In this document: in pieces, positions 8,876 through 18,957 of the stretch
Position numbering within the stretch: the first letter of the stretch is position 1
Layout: every line of letters begins with the position of its first letter
NCBI GenBank assembly: GCA_963779515.1
Contig: CAVZYN010000018.1
Coordinates: 558,001 to 622,000, forward strand
From: CAVZYN01 sp963779515
GTDB lineage: Bacteria > Pseudomonadota > Alphaproteobacteria > Rhizobiales > Hyphomicrobiaceae
Direction: 5' to 3'
Length of the DNA: 64,000 nt
Translations under genes and position numbers: made by a program
The notes under the pieces: generated by a model
What the model saw: the letters and a program-made list of their open reading frames with translations, nothing else
The model's database searches: none
Told to the model about the DNA's origin: nothing

Positions 8876-11675
8876 ATGCCCACATACAACGGCACAACGG
8901 CAGGCAACGTCTTCACGCTCAATCTTGGCGATGGCGCAAGCGTCATCTCCGATCCGGCTGGCCTCGAATTCGATACAACTCGGCGCCGGGATCACAACGG
9001 CCAACGTTTCGTACGCTCGCCTCGGCGACAACCTGATCATAAAGTACAGCGCGACCGATAGCGTCACAGTGACGGGCCACTTTGCCCCGGACGTTAACGG
9101 CGCGTTGACCAATGCGGTCGAAACCCTGGTCTATACAGGTGGCTTCAAGGTCGACCTCGTCAACGGCATAAAGCTGACGAACATCGGCGGCGATGCCAAC
9201 GATGTGAGCCTCGGCTGGCGCGGCAATGATTTCCTTCAAGGCAATATCGGCAACGACACGTTGTTCGGCTTTGGCGGCAATGACATTCTGAATGGCGGCG
9301 CGGGCGAAGACGCTGTCTATGGCGGTCAAGGCGATGACCTCGCGTTCGGCGGCGGATCGAACGATCTTCTGGTGGGCGATGAGGGCAACGACCGCCTCGT
9401 CGGCGACGCCGGCAATGATCGCATCGAAGGCGGCCTCGGCAACGATTCGCTCGAGGGCGGCCTCGGCATCGACAACATGATCGGCGGCAACGGCGACGAC
9501 ATCTACACCGTCGATGCAACCGCTGACGTGGTGACCGAACTCGCCGGCGAAGGCACCGACACGGTGCTCTCGTCGATCTCCTATTCTCTCGGCGGCAACG
9601 TCGAAAATCTGACACTGACCGGTGCCGCGAATATCAATGGCTTCGGCGATGCCGTGAATAACGTCATCACCGGCAACACCGGCAATAACGTCCTCGACGG
9701 TGGCGCGGGCAACGACCAGATCGCTGCTGGCGCCGGCGATGACACCATCAACTTCACGTTCGGCCAAGGCACCGACACTGTCGCCGGTAACGCCGGTGCT
9801 GATACGCTTGTCCTGAGTTTCTCGTCGTCGGATCTGTCTTCCGCGGTTCGCGCCGACCTTGGCGCGCTCAAGGCCTGGCACGACGGCCAGCTCGCAAGCG
9901 TTGGCGGCCAAGCCGGCGCACTTGCGGCGCAGGCAACCGGCGCAGGCGTGACGCTCGCCAATATCGGCCTGACGCTCTCGACCGTCGAAACCGTCCGCGT
10001 GTTGGTCGATGGTCAGGAAGTTCAAATCGAGAGCCTTCTCAACGAGGCGCCGGTCATCCAGGCAGCATCGTTCGCCGGCTTCGAAGATCAGCCCCTCAGC
10101 GGCCAGATTGCAGCAACCGACGCCAATGGCGATACACTGTCCTACAGCGTGGTCACCGGCCCCGATCATGGCCAGCTCACACTCGACGCAGCGACCGGCG
10201 CATTCACGTATCAGGGCGCGGCAAACTTCAGTGGCGCCGACACGATCACGGTCTCCGTCAATGACGGCCGCGGCGGCGTCTCGACCCAGGTCATCGACCT
10301 TGCGATTGGTGCCGTGGCGGATGCGCCTGCATTGGCCGTCGCATCGGTCGGCGGCAATACCATCAACACGTCGCAGACGATCAACGGCACCGAAGCCGGC
10401 GAGGCAATCTACGGTGGCGCCGGTCGCGACACCATCTTTGGCGCCGGTGGCAATGACATTATCTATGGCGGAAGCAGCAAGGGCACCGTGACGGTCCCGC
10501 TCGAGATCTCCGTTGCACACGTTGATGTCGATGGTTCCGAGAGCCTGGCGTTGTCCCTTTCTGGTCTGCCGGTTGGCAGCCAACTCTCCGCCGGCATCGC
10601 CAACGCCGATGGAACGTGGAGCCTCACCGCCGCCGATCTTCCCGGCCTGACGGTCACGACGTCCGACGCGGCCTCCTTCGAGGTGACAGTGACCGCGACC
10701 ACGCTGGAAGCAACCGGCGAAACCGCGACAACGACGGCAACGATCCCCGTCGCACTGGTCCGCGGCAAGGGCAACGACGAGATCGATGGCGGCGACGGCG
10801 ACGACTGGATTTCTGGCGGGAACGGCAAAGATACGCTCGCCGGCGGCGCCGGCAACGACGAGATCTTAGGCAACACCGGCGACGACAAGATCGCCGGCGG
10901 TGACGGCAACGATACGCTGCACGGCAACGACGGCAATGATACCATGTCGGGTGATGCCGGCAGCGACGTCATGGACGGCGGCAAGGGCAACGACGTGATG
11001 TCGGGCGGCGACGGCGACGACAGCCTGCACGGCAATAGCGGCAATGATGTCCTCTCCGGTGGCGCCGGCAACGATGTGCTGAATGGCGACAGCGGCAACG
11101 ACAAGCTGTCGGACGGCGACGGCAATGACAACGTTCAGGCGGGCTCTGGCGACGATATCGTGACGGCAGGCCTCGGAGATGATGTCTTCAACGGTGGCTC
11201 CGGCTTCGACACCATCGATTTCAGCGGCGCGGCCAATGCCATTTCGGTGAATCTTGCCGCCAAATCGGCGACCGGTATGGGCTCGGACGCCATCCAGAGT
11301 TTCGAAAGCGTCATCGGCTCGGCCTTCAACGACACTCTGGTCGGCGACAAGTATGCCAACCATTTTGAAGGCGGCTACGGCAGCGACGTGTTCACGGGCG
11401 GCGCAGGCGCCGACACCTTCGAGTGGTCGCGCAACGACCTCAACAAGTCGGCAGGTCAGCGCCCGCTCGATCACATCACCGATTTCAATGCGGCTGAAGA
11501 TGTCATCGACCTCAGCCATGTTGGATCACACGGTGCGGCGCCGGGCGACGTGCGCGTCAAGGATACGGCCAACGGTACGGTCGTCTCGGTCAACCTGGGA
11601 AGCGGCTACATCGACGTGGTGCAGCTTGATGGCGTGCACGGTCTCGCCGCTGACGGCGCCTGGCTATTGAACTGA
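8876..11675 (+). CDS. RTX-type calcium-binding protein, probable type I secretion substrate
   Basis: A secreted acidic repeat protein of about 932 residues after correcting one extra base near 8972. It begins MPTYNGTTAGNVFTLNLGDG, a usual opening of such substrates. RTX nonapeptides (GGxGxDxxx) form blocks at about 9220-9500, 9690-9740, 10390-10480 and 10770-11190. Between them lies a cadherin/VCBS-like domain (FEDQPLSGQIAATDANGDTL) and a second beta domain (HVDVDGSESLALSLSGLP). The C-terminal 90 residues (GADTFEWSRNDL.., ITDFNAAEDVIDLS) match the type I secretion target region. No ABC exporter or membrane-fusion gene is in the window. The frame also stays open upstream to 8799, out of register with the true start. 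Confidence 0.85.
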
Positions 11676-11679
11676 GCGA

Positions 11680-12741
11680 TCAGTTGCCGCAGGTGCAATG
11701 GGTGGCGTGGGCATCGCGGACGTCGGCAATGGTGCCGTGAACCAACTCCTCGATCGAGGTGTAGCGCGCCTGCAGCGCCGTGGCGTAAACTCCAGCTTCA
11801 ATTGCGCGCAACGCGACCATGACGCCCTCGCGCAGCTCCAATGCGGCCTCCTTGGCTATGTCGCTGTCGAGCTGTGTTCGCGCCTGCCTGAGCGAGGCAA
11901 CCAGACTGCTCTCGCTCATGATTAGAGCGACTTGGTTCTTCGACAACACCAACTGCGTCGCGCGCTGGACTAAATCCTCGTAGCGCGGGGACGGCGAAGC
12001 ATTGGGCGCGAACTGCCGCGGCACAGGCGTCATCGCTGCCGCAGTCCCCGTCACAGCCGGAGGCGTCGTTCGCGCGCCGTCTCGCACCAGCAGTTCCGCT
12101 TGCTCGATCCGTCGCAGCGCAAAGTCGCGGGTGTTCTCGTCGACCTCTTGGACCTCTTCCGTCCGCCGGCGCATGCTCTTGAGTTCATTGGCGTAGAAAT
12201 CCATGAGGTCCGGGCCACCGGCGCAAAGTGCGGGATTGGGAATCTGCGCGATGTAGCCGCGCAGGTCGCCGATCACGCGCGCGACCAGCCAATTGTAGCG
12301 GCCATTGGCGCCGAATTCTGCGGGCGCGCCCTTGGCACGCACATACTCGTCGAGGAACTTGAAGGCCACCATCTCGTCATCGGTTGGCAGCGTCGCGATG
12401 GCCGGACCGGACTCCAGTGGCTTCTCTTCCCAGCGAGAACAGCGCACCCGACCGCCTTTCTTGACTTCTTCGACGCAGATCCGTTCCGGCTTGGGGGCGC
12501 TCTTGCCCTTCCGCGGAAACAGTGAAGACGCATAGAGCCATTGACCTGTCATTTCTGGATCGGTGGCCCTGAGCGATCGATTGGTTGGCCCGAGCCCAGA
12601 TCCGCGGCCGTCGCGAACCTTCTGCAGCGCATTATGATAGCTATCCGCGCATTGGTCCGCGGCGGAGGACGTCGCAAGAAGCGTCAATGCCATTGCTGCC
12701 GCGAGCATGACGGACGCCAGTGTGCCGGATTGTCTGCTCAT
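11680..12741 (-). CDS. Secreted hypothetical protein
   Basis: A 353-residue protein with a clear signal peptide (MSRQSGTLASVMLAAAMALTLLATSSAADQ; cleavage probably after SSA). The mature part has a paired-cysteine segment (ERICVEEVKKGGRVRCSRWEE), a central mixed region, and a long helical C-terminal half ending CTCGN. The start at 12741 is chosen because the signal peptide begins there; the frame extends 26 codons further without one. It converges on the RTX gene with only four bases between the stops. I do not recognise the family; a periplasmic or outer-membrane-associated role is inferred only from the signal peptide. Confidence 0.65.
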   Translation of the reverse strand: MSRQSGTLASVMLAAAMALTLLATSSAADQCADSYHNALQKVRDGRGSGLGPTNRSLRATDPEMTGQWLYASSLFPRKGKSAPKPERICVEEVKKGGRVRCSRWEEKPLESGPAIATLPTDDEMVAFKFLDEYVRAKGAPAEFGANGRYNWLVARVIGDLRGYIAQIPNPALCAGGPDLMDFYANELKSMRRRTEEVQEVDENTRDFALRRIEQAELLVRDGARTTPPAVTGTAAAMTPVPRQFAPNASPSPRYEDLVQRATQLVLSKNQVALIMSESSLVASLRQARTQLDSDIAKEAALELREGVMVALRAIEAGVYATALQARYTSIEELVHGTIADVRDAHATHCTCGN

Positions 12742-13394
12742 CACGCGTCGTCGTCCCGGCGGTCCACTCGCAAGCCCTCCCAGTCCGCAATAATTTGCAC
12801 GCTGGTGCCGTTGAGGCAAGCAGGCTCCGGTATTGCAATGCCGCGCGTGTGGCCATGGTGACGTTGGAGCCTCAAACGAAAACTGCCGGTCCCAAAGGAA
12901 CCGGCAGCTTCCGCCCCGCTCGCACCGCCAGAGTGGATTCGTGCCCCCTCACTCCGGCGTCTGCAACTCTTGATCTGATCGGCGCACCATACCGGCACGC
13001 GGTAGCGATACAACCCACAACGGCTCGATTGCCGGTCACGAACGATTGCACGAAGAGTCAGAGCCTCGACATCGCTTGCGTGCACGATTGCGCGCAGCGT
13101 CACAGCCCACGGGCCTAGGTGTCTAAAATATCAGCGCGATTGCGAGACCGAATCGCGCGCCGCTGAACGGCATAAGTGTTTTTCAAGTTGTTAGGTCGCA
13201 GGTGAGCACGCAACAATCTGTGGCCTCGCGATCACGCTGCAAGCCCCTCGCGCGCGATCGAGGGGCGTCGAGCAGTGCCTGTTCACTCATTGATAACATG
13301 AACGCCCGTTATCCTGGTTCGGTTGCAATAAATTTACTTCAAGATTGTAGCGTATTCGCTGCGGACTGAATCTTTGTATTGCGTGGGGCTGCAC
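12742..13394. other. Intergenic region with two hairpins, no gene seen
   Basis: About 650 bases without a convincing gene. Two GC-rich hairpins stand out: 12883-12907 (CTGCCGGT / ACCGGCAG) and 13243-13266 (GCCCCTCG / CGAGGGGC). Neither is followed by a T run, so they are not typical terminators. An AT-richer stretch at about 13310-13350 could hold the promoter of the next gene. Confidence 0.5.
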
Positions 13395-13688
13395 ATGAGA
13401 CTTGATGAAAAAGAGCGTCGCTTGGCGGATGGCCTGATGGACATCGCCGAGTTCCGGATGACCGGCTTTAACGCTCTGTTAGTGCCTGATGACGCGGGCG
13501 TTGCCGTATTGAAAGGCGCGCGCCATCTTGGGATCTGGATCGCCGAACAGGGCGGTTATCGCTGGAAGCACAAACAACATTCTGACGGCGGCACCTTCGT
13601 GCGCACGCACGACGACGCACTCCGGTTCACGATGAAGATAGTGCTCGACAGCCTTGTGATCCGCAAAGCGGTCCGCATCGCGGCTTGA
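13395..13688 (+). CDS. Small hypothetical protein
   Basis: A 97-residue soluble protein starting MRLDEKERRLADGLMDIAEF, with a GGGG ribosome-binding tract six bases before the ATG; an upstream TTG at 13374 is less likely. The middle contains GIWIAEQGGYRWKHKQHSDGGTF and a helical C-terminus. No motif or signal peptide is recognised. It lies next to the parDE module, on the opposite strand and converging with it. Codon use is normal for the region. Function unknown. Confidence 0.5.
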   Translation: MRLDEKERRLADGLMDIAEFRMTGFNALLVPDDAGVAVLKGARHLGIWIAEQGGYRWKHKQHSDGGTFVRTHDDALRFTMKIVLDSLVIRKAVRIAA

Positions 13689-13717
13689 GTCCGGCCCGCG
13701 TGAGCTCGACAAATGTC

Positions 13718-14002
13718 TCAGAGTAGATCGTCGATATTGCGTGCTGCGTGCACCACTCGGACGATGTCGACTCCCGTGGCCGTCGCTCGGTAAAGGATAA
13801 TGTAGGCACCGTAGGGAAACGAGCGCAGTTCCGGCCTGATGTCAGGCCGTGAACGACCAATATTTGAGTTGCGCGCTAGGCTGGCGAATTTCAGTGTCAG
13901 CCGGTCGATGAACCGACGTGCGTTGACTGGACTATCTTGCGCTATGTAATCGCCAATCAACTCAAGGTCTGCTTCAGCCTCGGGAAGTAGCCGATAGCTC
14001 AT
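13718..14002 (-). CDS. parE: ParE/RelE-family toxin
   Basis: A 94-residue toxin of the ParE branch: MSYRLLPEAEADLELIGDYI with the typical EAEADL..I opening, the helical hairpin NARRFIDRLTLKFASLARN, and the C-terminal strands RSFPYGAYIILYRATATGVDIVRVVHAARN. ParE toxins inhibit gyrase and are neutralised by ParD. The start overlaps the antitoxin stop by four bases (ATGA), the normal arrangement. All core segments are present, so the toxin looks intact. Confidence 0.92.
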   Translation of the reverse strand: MSYRLLPEAEADLELIGDYIAQDSPVNARRFIDRLTLKFASLARNSNIGRSRPDIRPELRSFPYGAYIILYRATATGVDIVRVVHAARNIDDLL

Positions 14003-14301
14003 GCCGCGCGCTTAGATCTCTTCTTGGAAGCCTGCGCGCGCTCCAAGCGGCTGTACTTGTCACGAAGCCGCGCCATCACCGTGACCCCATCAACGGGTTT
14101 GCCGCTTGCAATGCCCTCATCCCAAAACCTGCCAAGGCGCCCGGCCTCACGGCGGCGGAACTCCTCGTTGGCTTCCCACTCGCGCAAAGCCGTACGAATG
14201 ACCTCGCTGGTGGAGGCGTAGTCACCGCGCTTGATGGCGGCTTTGATCTTCTTCAGCTGTTCGCGTGTGACGGCGACGGAAATCTTCGAGATGGCTGTCA
14301 T
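13999..14301 (-). CDS. parD: ParD-family antitoxin
   Basis: A 100-residue antitoxin, first gene of the pair. The N-terminal ribbon-helix-helix is visible as KISVAVTREQLKKIKAAIKRGDYASTSEVIRTALREWEA, the DNA-binding and dimerisation part. The C-terminal half, which would wrap the toxin, is basic and ends in KKRSKRAA. Members repress their own operon. A perfect 8-bp-arm inverted repeat begins on the start codon itself and is the obvious operator. No Shine-Dalgarno is visible between the operator and the ATG. Confidence 0.9.
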   Translation of the reverse strand: MTAISKISVAVTREQLKKIKAAIKRGDYASTSEVIRTALREWEANEEFRRREAGRLGRFWDEGIASGKPVDGVTVMARLRDKYSRLERAQASKKRSKRAA

Positions 14302-14331
14302 GGTGCGCTAAAGTAGTACAATTGCGCACCA
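14301..14331 (-). promoter_or_regulatory. Probable ParD operator, overlapping the start codon
   Basis: Perfect inverted repeat TGGTGCGC (14301-14308) and GCGCACCA (14324-14331) with a 15-base AT-rich spacer. The left arm touches the parD ATG (14299-14301). Position and symmetry fit autoregulation by a ribbon-helix-helix antitoxin; the spacer would hold part of the promoter. Confidence 0.6.
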
Positions 14332-14405
14332 GTGCCAATCCTGAAGTTCAGAGTCTAGCTGGATTGCCATGGCAAAACCGGCATCCCAATGGCCGTGAAT
14401 GCCGG

Positions 14406-17186
14406 CTACTCCGCAGCGACCGCCAGCTCAGCCTTTTCGATCTTGCAAGCGCAGAACTTGAACTCGGGAATCTTCCCGAATGGATCAAGCTGCGGATTGG
14501 TCAGCAGGTTAGCGGCCGCCTCTGCGAATGCGAACGGAATAAAGACCATTCCCTCCGCGACATCGCGATCCGCGCGCGCCTTCAACACGACTTTGCCACG
14601 CCGCGTCGCCACCTGGATGAACTGACCGGGTGACAGGCCGAGCTTGTCCATCTCCCGCGGGTTGAGCCCCGCGATGGCTTCCGGTTCGAGGTAATCGAGC
14701 GTCGCCGATCGGCGGGTCATGGAGCCCGTATGCCAGTGTTCCAGCATACGCCCCGTCGTCAGCACCATCGGATACTCGCTGTCCGGCAGCTCGTCGGGCG
14801 GGCGAACCTCGGTCGGCACGATCCTGGCGCGGCCTGACGCCGTCGGGAACGACTGCGAGAAGATGATCTCATTGCCGGGCTTATCCGGCGCATCGCAGGG
14901 GTAGGTGACGACGTCTTCGACCATCAACCGTTCCCAGGTAATGTTCGCCAGCGACGGCATGATCTTCCCCATTTCGGTGAAGACTTCGGACACATCCGTG
15001 TAGGCCCAAGGCAGGCCAACGCGCTGCGCCAGCTCCTGCACCAGCGTCCAATCTTGCCGTGCGTCACCCGGCGGATCGATGACGGGCCGCCCAAGCTGCA
15101 CTTGCCGGTTGGTGTTCGTGAACGTCCCCCACTTCTCCGCGTGCGCCGAAGCCGGCAACACGACGTCGGCATGCCAGGCGGTCTCCGTCAGGAAGATGTC
15201 CTGCACCACCAGATGCTCGAGGTCGGCCAGCGCCTCACGCGCGTGCTGCACGTCGGGGTCCGACATGGCCGGGTTCTCACCGAGCACGTACATGCCCTTG
15301 ATGACGCCCTCGTGCACCGCGTGCATGATCTCGACCACCGTTAGTCCGCGCTTCGGATTGAGCGTCGTGCCCCAGAACGCTTCGTATTCAGCGCGAATGT
15401 CCGGGTCCTCGACACTGCGATAATCCGGGAACACCATCGGGATGAGACCGGCGTCCGAGGCACCCTGCACGTTGTTCTGGCCGCGCAAGGGATGAAGGCC
15501 GGATCCTGGACGTCCCGTCTGTCCTGTCACCAGCGCCAGCGCGATCAGGCAGCGCGCGTTGTCGGTGCCATGGGTGTGCTGGGATACCCCCATGCCCCAG
15601 AAAATGAGCGACGCTTCCGAGCGCGCATAAAGCCGTGCGACCTCGCGAATGGTTGCCGCAGGAATACCGCACACGGGTTCCATCTTCTCTGGAGTGAAGT
15701 CCTGGATCTTGGCTTTGAGCGATTCATAACCCTCGGTCATCGCCTGGATGTACTGCACATCCACCAGGCCTTCCGTGATGATGACGTTGAGCATCGCGTT
15801 CAAGAGCGCGACGTCGGTGCCGGGCTTGAACTGCAGCACGTGGCTCGCATAGCGCGAGATGCCCTGGTTCTGCCCGCGCGGGTCCATCACGATCAGTTTG
15901 GCGCCACGTTTGGCGGCGTTCTTGATAAAGGTGGCCGCCACCGGATGGTTTTCCGCCGGCCTGGCGCCGATCACGATGATGCAGTCGCTGTCCTTGGCCG
16001 CCGTGAACGGTGCCGTCACCGCCCCCGAGTTGATGCCTTCCATGAGGGCCGCGACCGACGAGGCGTGGCAGAGGCGCGTGCAATGGTCGACGTTGTTGGT
16101 GCCGAAGCCCTGCCGGATGAATTTCTGGAACAGATAGGCTTCCTCGTTGGAGCCTTTAGCCGAGCCAAATCCTGCGAGCGCATCGCCACCGTCGCGCGTG
16201 TGGATCGCCTTCAAGCCTCCTGCCGCCCGATCCAACGCTTCTTCCCAGGTCGCCTCACGGAACACCTTTGAGATGTCCTCGCGCTTCAATTGCATGTTGG
16301 CGTCCTTGGCGACGCCGTCGCGGCGGATCAGCGGCTTGGTCAAGCGGTCTGCGTGATGGATGTAGTCGAAGCCGAAGCGGCCTTTGACGCAGAGTCGATT
16401 GTTGTTGGCCGGTCCATCGCGACCGTCGACGTATAGAATCTTGTTGTCGGCGACATGCGCCGTGGTCTGGCAGCCGACACCGCAGTAGGGGCAGAGTGTG
16501 TCGACGCTCTTGGTCTCGAACGCGACGCGCTTCTGCGTTTTTTTGTCGAGCAGCGCCGACTCCATCAACGCGCCCGTGGGGCAGACTTGCACGCATTCGC
16601 CGCAGGCGACGCAGGTCGAGTCCCCCATGCCCTTGTCGAAGTCGAAGATCACTTTTGATCCGTGACCGCGGTAGGCCATGCCGATCACGTCGTTCATCTG
16701 CACGTCGCGGCACGCGCGCACGCAGAGTCCGCAATTGATGCAGGCATCGAGGTTGACCGAGATCGCCGCGTGCGTCGTGTCTGACGCCGGCCGCTCGCCT
16801 TTTGGCATCCGCGACGTCGGCTGAACGCCCATCGCGTCGATCCAGTTCCAGAACTTCGCCTTCGGATCGTGGCTCTCTTCGCGCGCCGGCTGATCCGCAA
16901 GCAGCAGTTCGAACACCATCTCGCGCGACTTCTTGGCGCGCTCCGTGGCGGTTTTTACTTTCATGCCGGTCGCGGGCTTGCGCTGGCACGACGCCGCCAG
17001 CACTCGCTCGCCTTCGACTTCGACCATGCACGCGCGGCAATTGCCATCCGCGCGGTAGCCGGGCGCTGGATGCCAGCACAAGTGCGGGATCGTCGTGCCC
17101 TGACGCTTTGCCACTTGCCAGATTGTTTCGCCGGCCTCGGCCTCGACCTGTTTGCCGTCGAGTTCGAAAGTAATTTTGCTGGTCAT
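14406..17186 (-). CDS. fdhA: NAD-dependent formate dehydrogenase alpha subunit (Mo/W)
   Basis: Catalytic subunit oxidising formate to CO2 in the cytoplasm, 926 residues. Cofactor sites in order: a [2Fe-2S] domain (C37, C50, C53, C67), two ferredoxin-type [4Fe-4S] motifs (C149/152/155/159 and C192/195/198/202), a third [4Fe-4S] of the molybdopterin domain (C232, C235, C239, C266), then the MopB core and MopB-binding C-terminus. C373 in RLCHASS aligns with the selenocysteine of E. coli FdhF and would ligate Mo or W. An AGAGG ribosome site precedes ATG 17186. It is the second gene after fdhB (58-base gap). Closest architecture known to me: Methylobacterium Fdh1A. The symbol is generic. Confidence 0.93.
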   Translation of the reverse strand: MTSKITFELDGKQVEAEAGETIWQVAKRQGTTIPHLCWHPAPGYRADGNCRACMVEVEGERVLAASCQRKPATGMKVKTATERAKKSREMVFELLLADQPAREESHDPKAKFWNWIDAMGVQPTSRMPKGERPASDTTHAAISVNLDACINCGLCVRACRDVQMNDVIGMAYRGHGSKVIFDFDKGMGDSTCVACGECVQVCPTGALMESALLDKKTQKRVAFETKSVDTLCPYCGVGCQTTAHVADNKILYVDGRDGPANNNRLCVKGRFGFDYIHHADRLTKPLIRRDGVAKDANMQLKREDISKVFREATWEEALDRAAGGLKAIHTRDGGDALAGFGSAKGSNEEAYLFQKFIRQGFGTNNVDHCTRLCHASSVAALMEGINSGAVTAPFTAAKDSDCIIVIGARPAENHPVAATFIKNAAKRGAKLIVMDPRGQNQGISRYASHVLQFKPGTDVALLNAMLNVIITEGLVDVQYIQAMTEGYESLKAKIQDFTPEKMEPVCGIPAATIREVARLYARSEASLIFWGMGVSQHTHGTDNARCLIALALVTGQTGRPGSGLHPLRGQNNVQGASDAGLIPMVFPDYRSVEDPDIRAEYEAFWGTTLNPKRGLTVVEIMHAVHEGVIKGMYVLGENPAMSDPDVQHAREALADLEHLVVQDIFLTETAWHADVVLPASAHAEKWGTFTNTNRQVQLGRPVIDPPGDARQDWTLVQELAQRVGLPWAYTDVSEVFTEMGKIMPSLANITWERLMVEDVVTYPCDAPDKPGNEIIFSQSFPTASGRARIVPTEVRPPDELPDSEYPMVLTTGRMLEHWHTGSMTRRSATLDYLEPEAIAGLNPREMDKLGLSPGQFIQVATRRGKVVLKARADRDVAEGMVFIPFAFAEAAANLLTNPQLDPFGKIPEFKFCACKIEKAELAVAAE

Positions 17187-17244
17187 GCCATAACCTCTGG
17201 CGTGGTGCGTCGAATGTTTGAGACGGCAACTGAACCCGGGCGGT

Positions 17245-18957
17245 TCATGTCAGGTCGTCCGGGAAATACTTGATGACGCATTTCATCGGATTGGCGGCCG
17301 CTTGTCCAAGGCCGCAAATCGAGGCGTCCGTCATCACCTGCGCGAGATCGGCGAGCAGCGCCTTGTCCCACGACGGCGACGCCATCAGCTTGACCGCCTT
17401 TTCGGTGCCATTGCGGCAAGGCGTGCATTGTCCGCAGCTTTCGTCCTCGAAGAACTTCATCAGGTTGAGGGCAACCGCCTTCATGTCGTCCTGGTCGGAC
17501 AGGATCACCACCGCGTGCGAGCCGACGAAGCAGCCGTGCTTTTCGAGCTGCCCGAAATCGAGCGGAATGTCCGCCATGTTGGATGGTAAGATCCCGCCGG
17601 ACGCCCCGCCGGGCAGATAGCCCTTGAAGCCGTGTCCATCGAGCATGCCGCCGCAGAGCTCGATCAGATCCTTGGCCGTCGCGCCTGCCGCTGTCAGCAC
17701 CACGCCTGGATTTTTCACTCGGCCCGACACCGAGTACGACCGAAGTCCTTTGGCGCCATTCTTGCCTTGGCCGGCGAACCACGCGGCGCCCTTTTCGAGG
17801 ATTTGCGGGATCCAGTAGAGCGTCTCGACGTTGTTGACGAGCGTTGGCCGGTCGAAGATGCCGGCCTGGGCCACATACGGCGGGCGATGCCGCGGCAGGC
17901 CGCGCTTGCCCTCGATACTCTCGATCATCGCGCTTTCTTCGCCGCAAATGTAGGCGCCGGCGCCTCGTCGAATGTGCACCTTGGTGTGCTTAGTCAGCCC
18001 CGCCGCCTCCAACTTGGCAATCTCGCGGGCGAGGATCGCCAGCACCGCCGGATATTCGTCGCGCATGTAGATGAAAACTTCGGCCGCCTCGACCGCCCAG
18101 GCCGCGATCAGCATGCCTTCCATGAATTGGTGCGGATTGGTCTCGAGATAGTGGCGGTCTTTGAACGTGCCGGGCTCGCCTTCATCGCCATTGACGGCCA
18201 TCAGCCGTGGGCCTTTTTCGGCGCGTACCAAGCCCCACTTTCGGCCCGTCGGAAATCCGGCGCCACCCAGACCGCGCAACCCGCCGTCGGACAGCGTCGC
18301 AATCACATCCTCGACTTTGCGGCCGCCCGCGAGGCAGCTTTTCAGAACCGCGTATCCGCCGTCACTCTGGTATGCGGCGAGATCCTTGTAGGCCGGCATG
18401 TCCGCATGCGTGTGCCCGCGCGCAACGAGGTCCTTCACCTTTGCAACGGTTGCGTGATCGACATGGTGATGGCCGACTTCCAATGCGGGTGCCGTGTGGC
18501 ATGAGCCGATGCAGGGTGCGCGCAGCACGCGCACATCCTCCATTTCTTCTTTTTCCAGCGCGAGCAGCAGCGCGTCCGAGCCCGCCAGCATGCAAGAGAG
18601 CGAATCGCAGACTCGAATTGTCACCTTCGCGGGTTTCGGCTCGCCGTCTGCCACCACATCGAAGTGGGCGTAGAACGTCGCAACCTCGTAGACTTCCGCC
18701 ATCGGGATGCGCATCAGTTCGGCAAGCCCGTGCAAGTGCCCAGCCGCCAGGCAACGCTCGCTGTCCTGGATCTTGTGCAGGTACTCGATCAGCAGCGGCC
18801 GCTCATAGGGACCTTGACCGATCAACCTCGTGACGGCCTCGACATCTTCCTGACGAAGAACGCGGCCTTTGGGATAAAGCGGTGCTTGCCGTCGTCCGGC
18901 CCCGGGATGAATTGCACGGCGCGAGCCCCCCGCGACACCATTCGATTTCTGCGACAT
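17245..18957 (-). CDS. fdhB: Formate dehydrogenase beta subunit, NuoE-NuoF fusion
   Basis: NAD-reducing subunit, 570 residues. Residues 25-165 are a NuoE-like [2Fe-2S] domain (C117, C122, C149, C153). Residues from about 200 on are NuoF-like: GLRGLGGAGFPTGRKW for NADH, NGDEGEPGTFKDRHY for FMN, and a [4Fe-4S] site (C508, C511, C514, C548). Many FDHs have these as separate FdsG and FdsB; the fusion is the FDH1 type described in Methylobacterium, pointing to an FdhAB heterodimer. The ATG at 18957 follows GAGGTGAAGG. No FdhD or separate gamma/delta gene is next to the pair. Confidence 0.92.
   Translation of the reverse strand: MSQKSNGVAGGSRRAIHPGAGRRQAPLYPKGRVLRQEDVEAVTRLIGQGPYERPLLIEYLHKIQDSERCLAAGHLHGLAELMRIPMAEVYEVATFYAHFDVVADGEPKPAKVTIRVCDSLSCMLAGSDALLLALEKEEMEDVRVLRAPCIGSCHTAPALEVGHHHVDHATVAKVKDLVARGHTHADMPAYKDLAAYQSDGGYAVLKSCLAGGRKVEDVIATLSDGGLRGLGGAGFPTGRKWGLVRAEKGPRLMAVNGDEGEPGTFKDRHYLETNPHQFMEGMLIAAWAVEAAEVFIYMRDEYPAVLAILAREIAKLEAAGLTKHTKVHIRRGAGAYICGEESAMIESIEGKRGLPRHRPPYVAQAGIFDRPTLVNNVETLYWIPQILEKGAAWFAGQGKNGAKGLRSYSVSGRVKNPGVVLTAAGATAKDLIELCGGMLDGHGFKGYLPGGASGGILPSNMADIPLDFGQLEKHGCFVGSHAVVILSDQDDMKAVALNLMKFFEDESCGQCTPCRNGTEKAVKLMASPSWDKALLADLAQVMTDASICGLGQAAANPMKCVIKYFPDDLT

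Noticed and set aside
8943..10583. 546-residue minus-strand open frame inside the RTX gene
   Set aside because: It is the complement of the Gly/Asp repeat codons; the plus strand has the RTX motifs and the secretion-type C-terminus.
12720..13118. Open frame in the long gap after the secreted protein at 11680-12741
   Set aside because: It begins inside the signal peptide region of the opposite gene, has no motif and crosses a hairpin; no support beyond being open.
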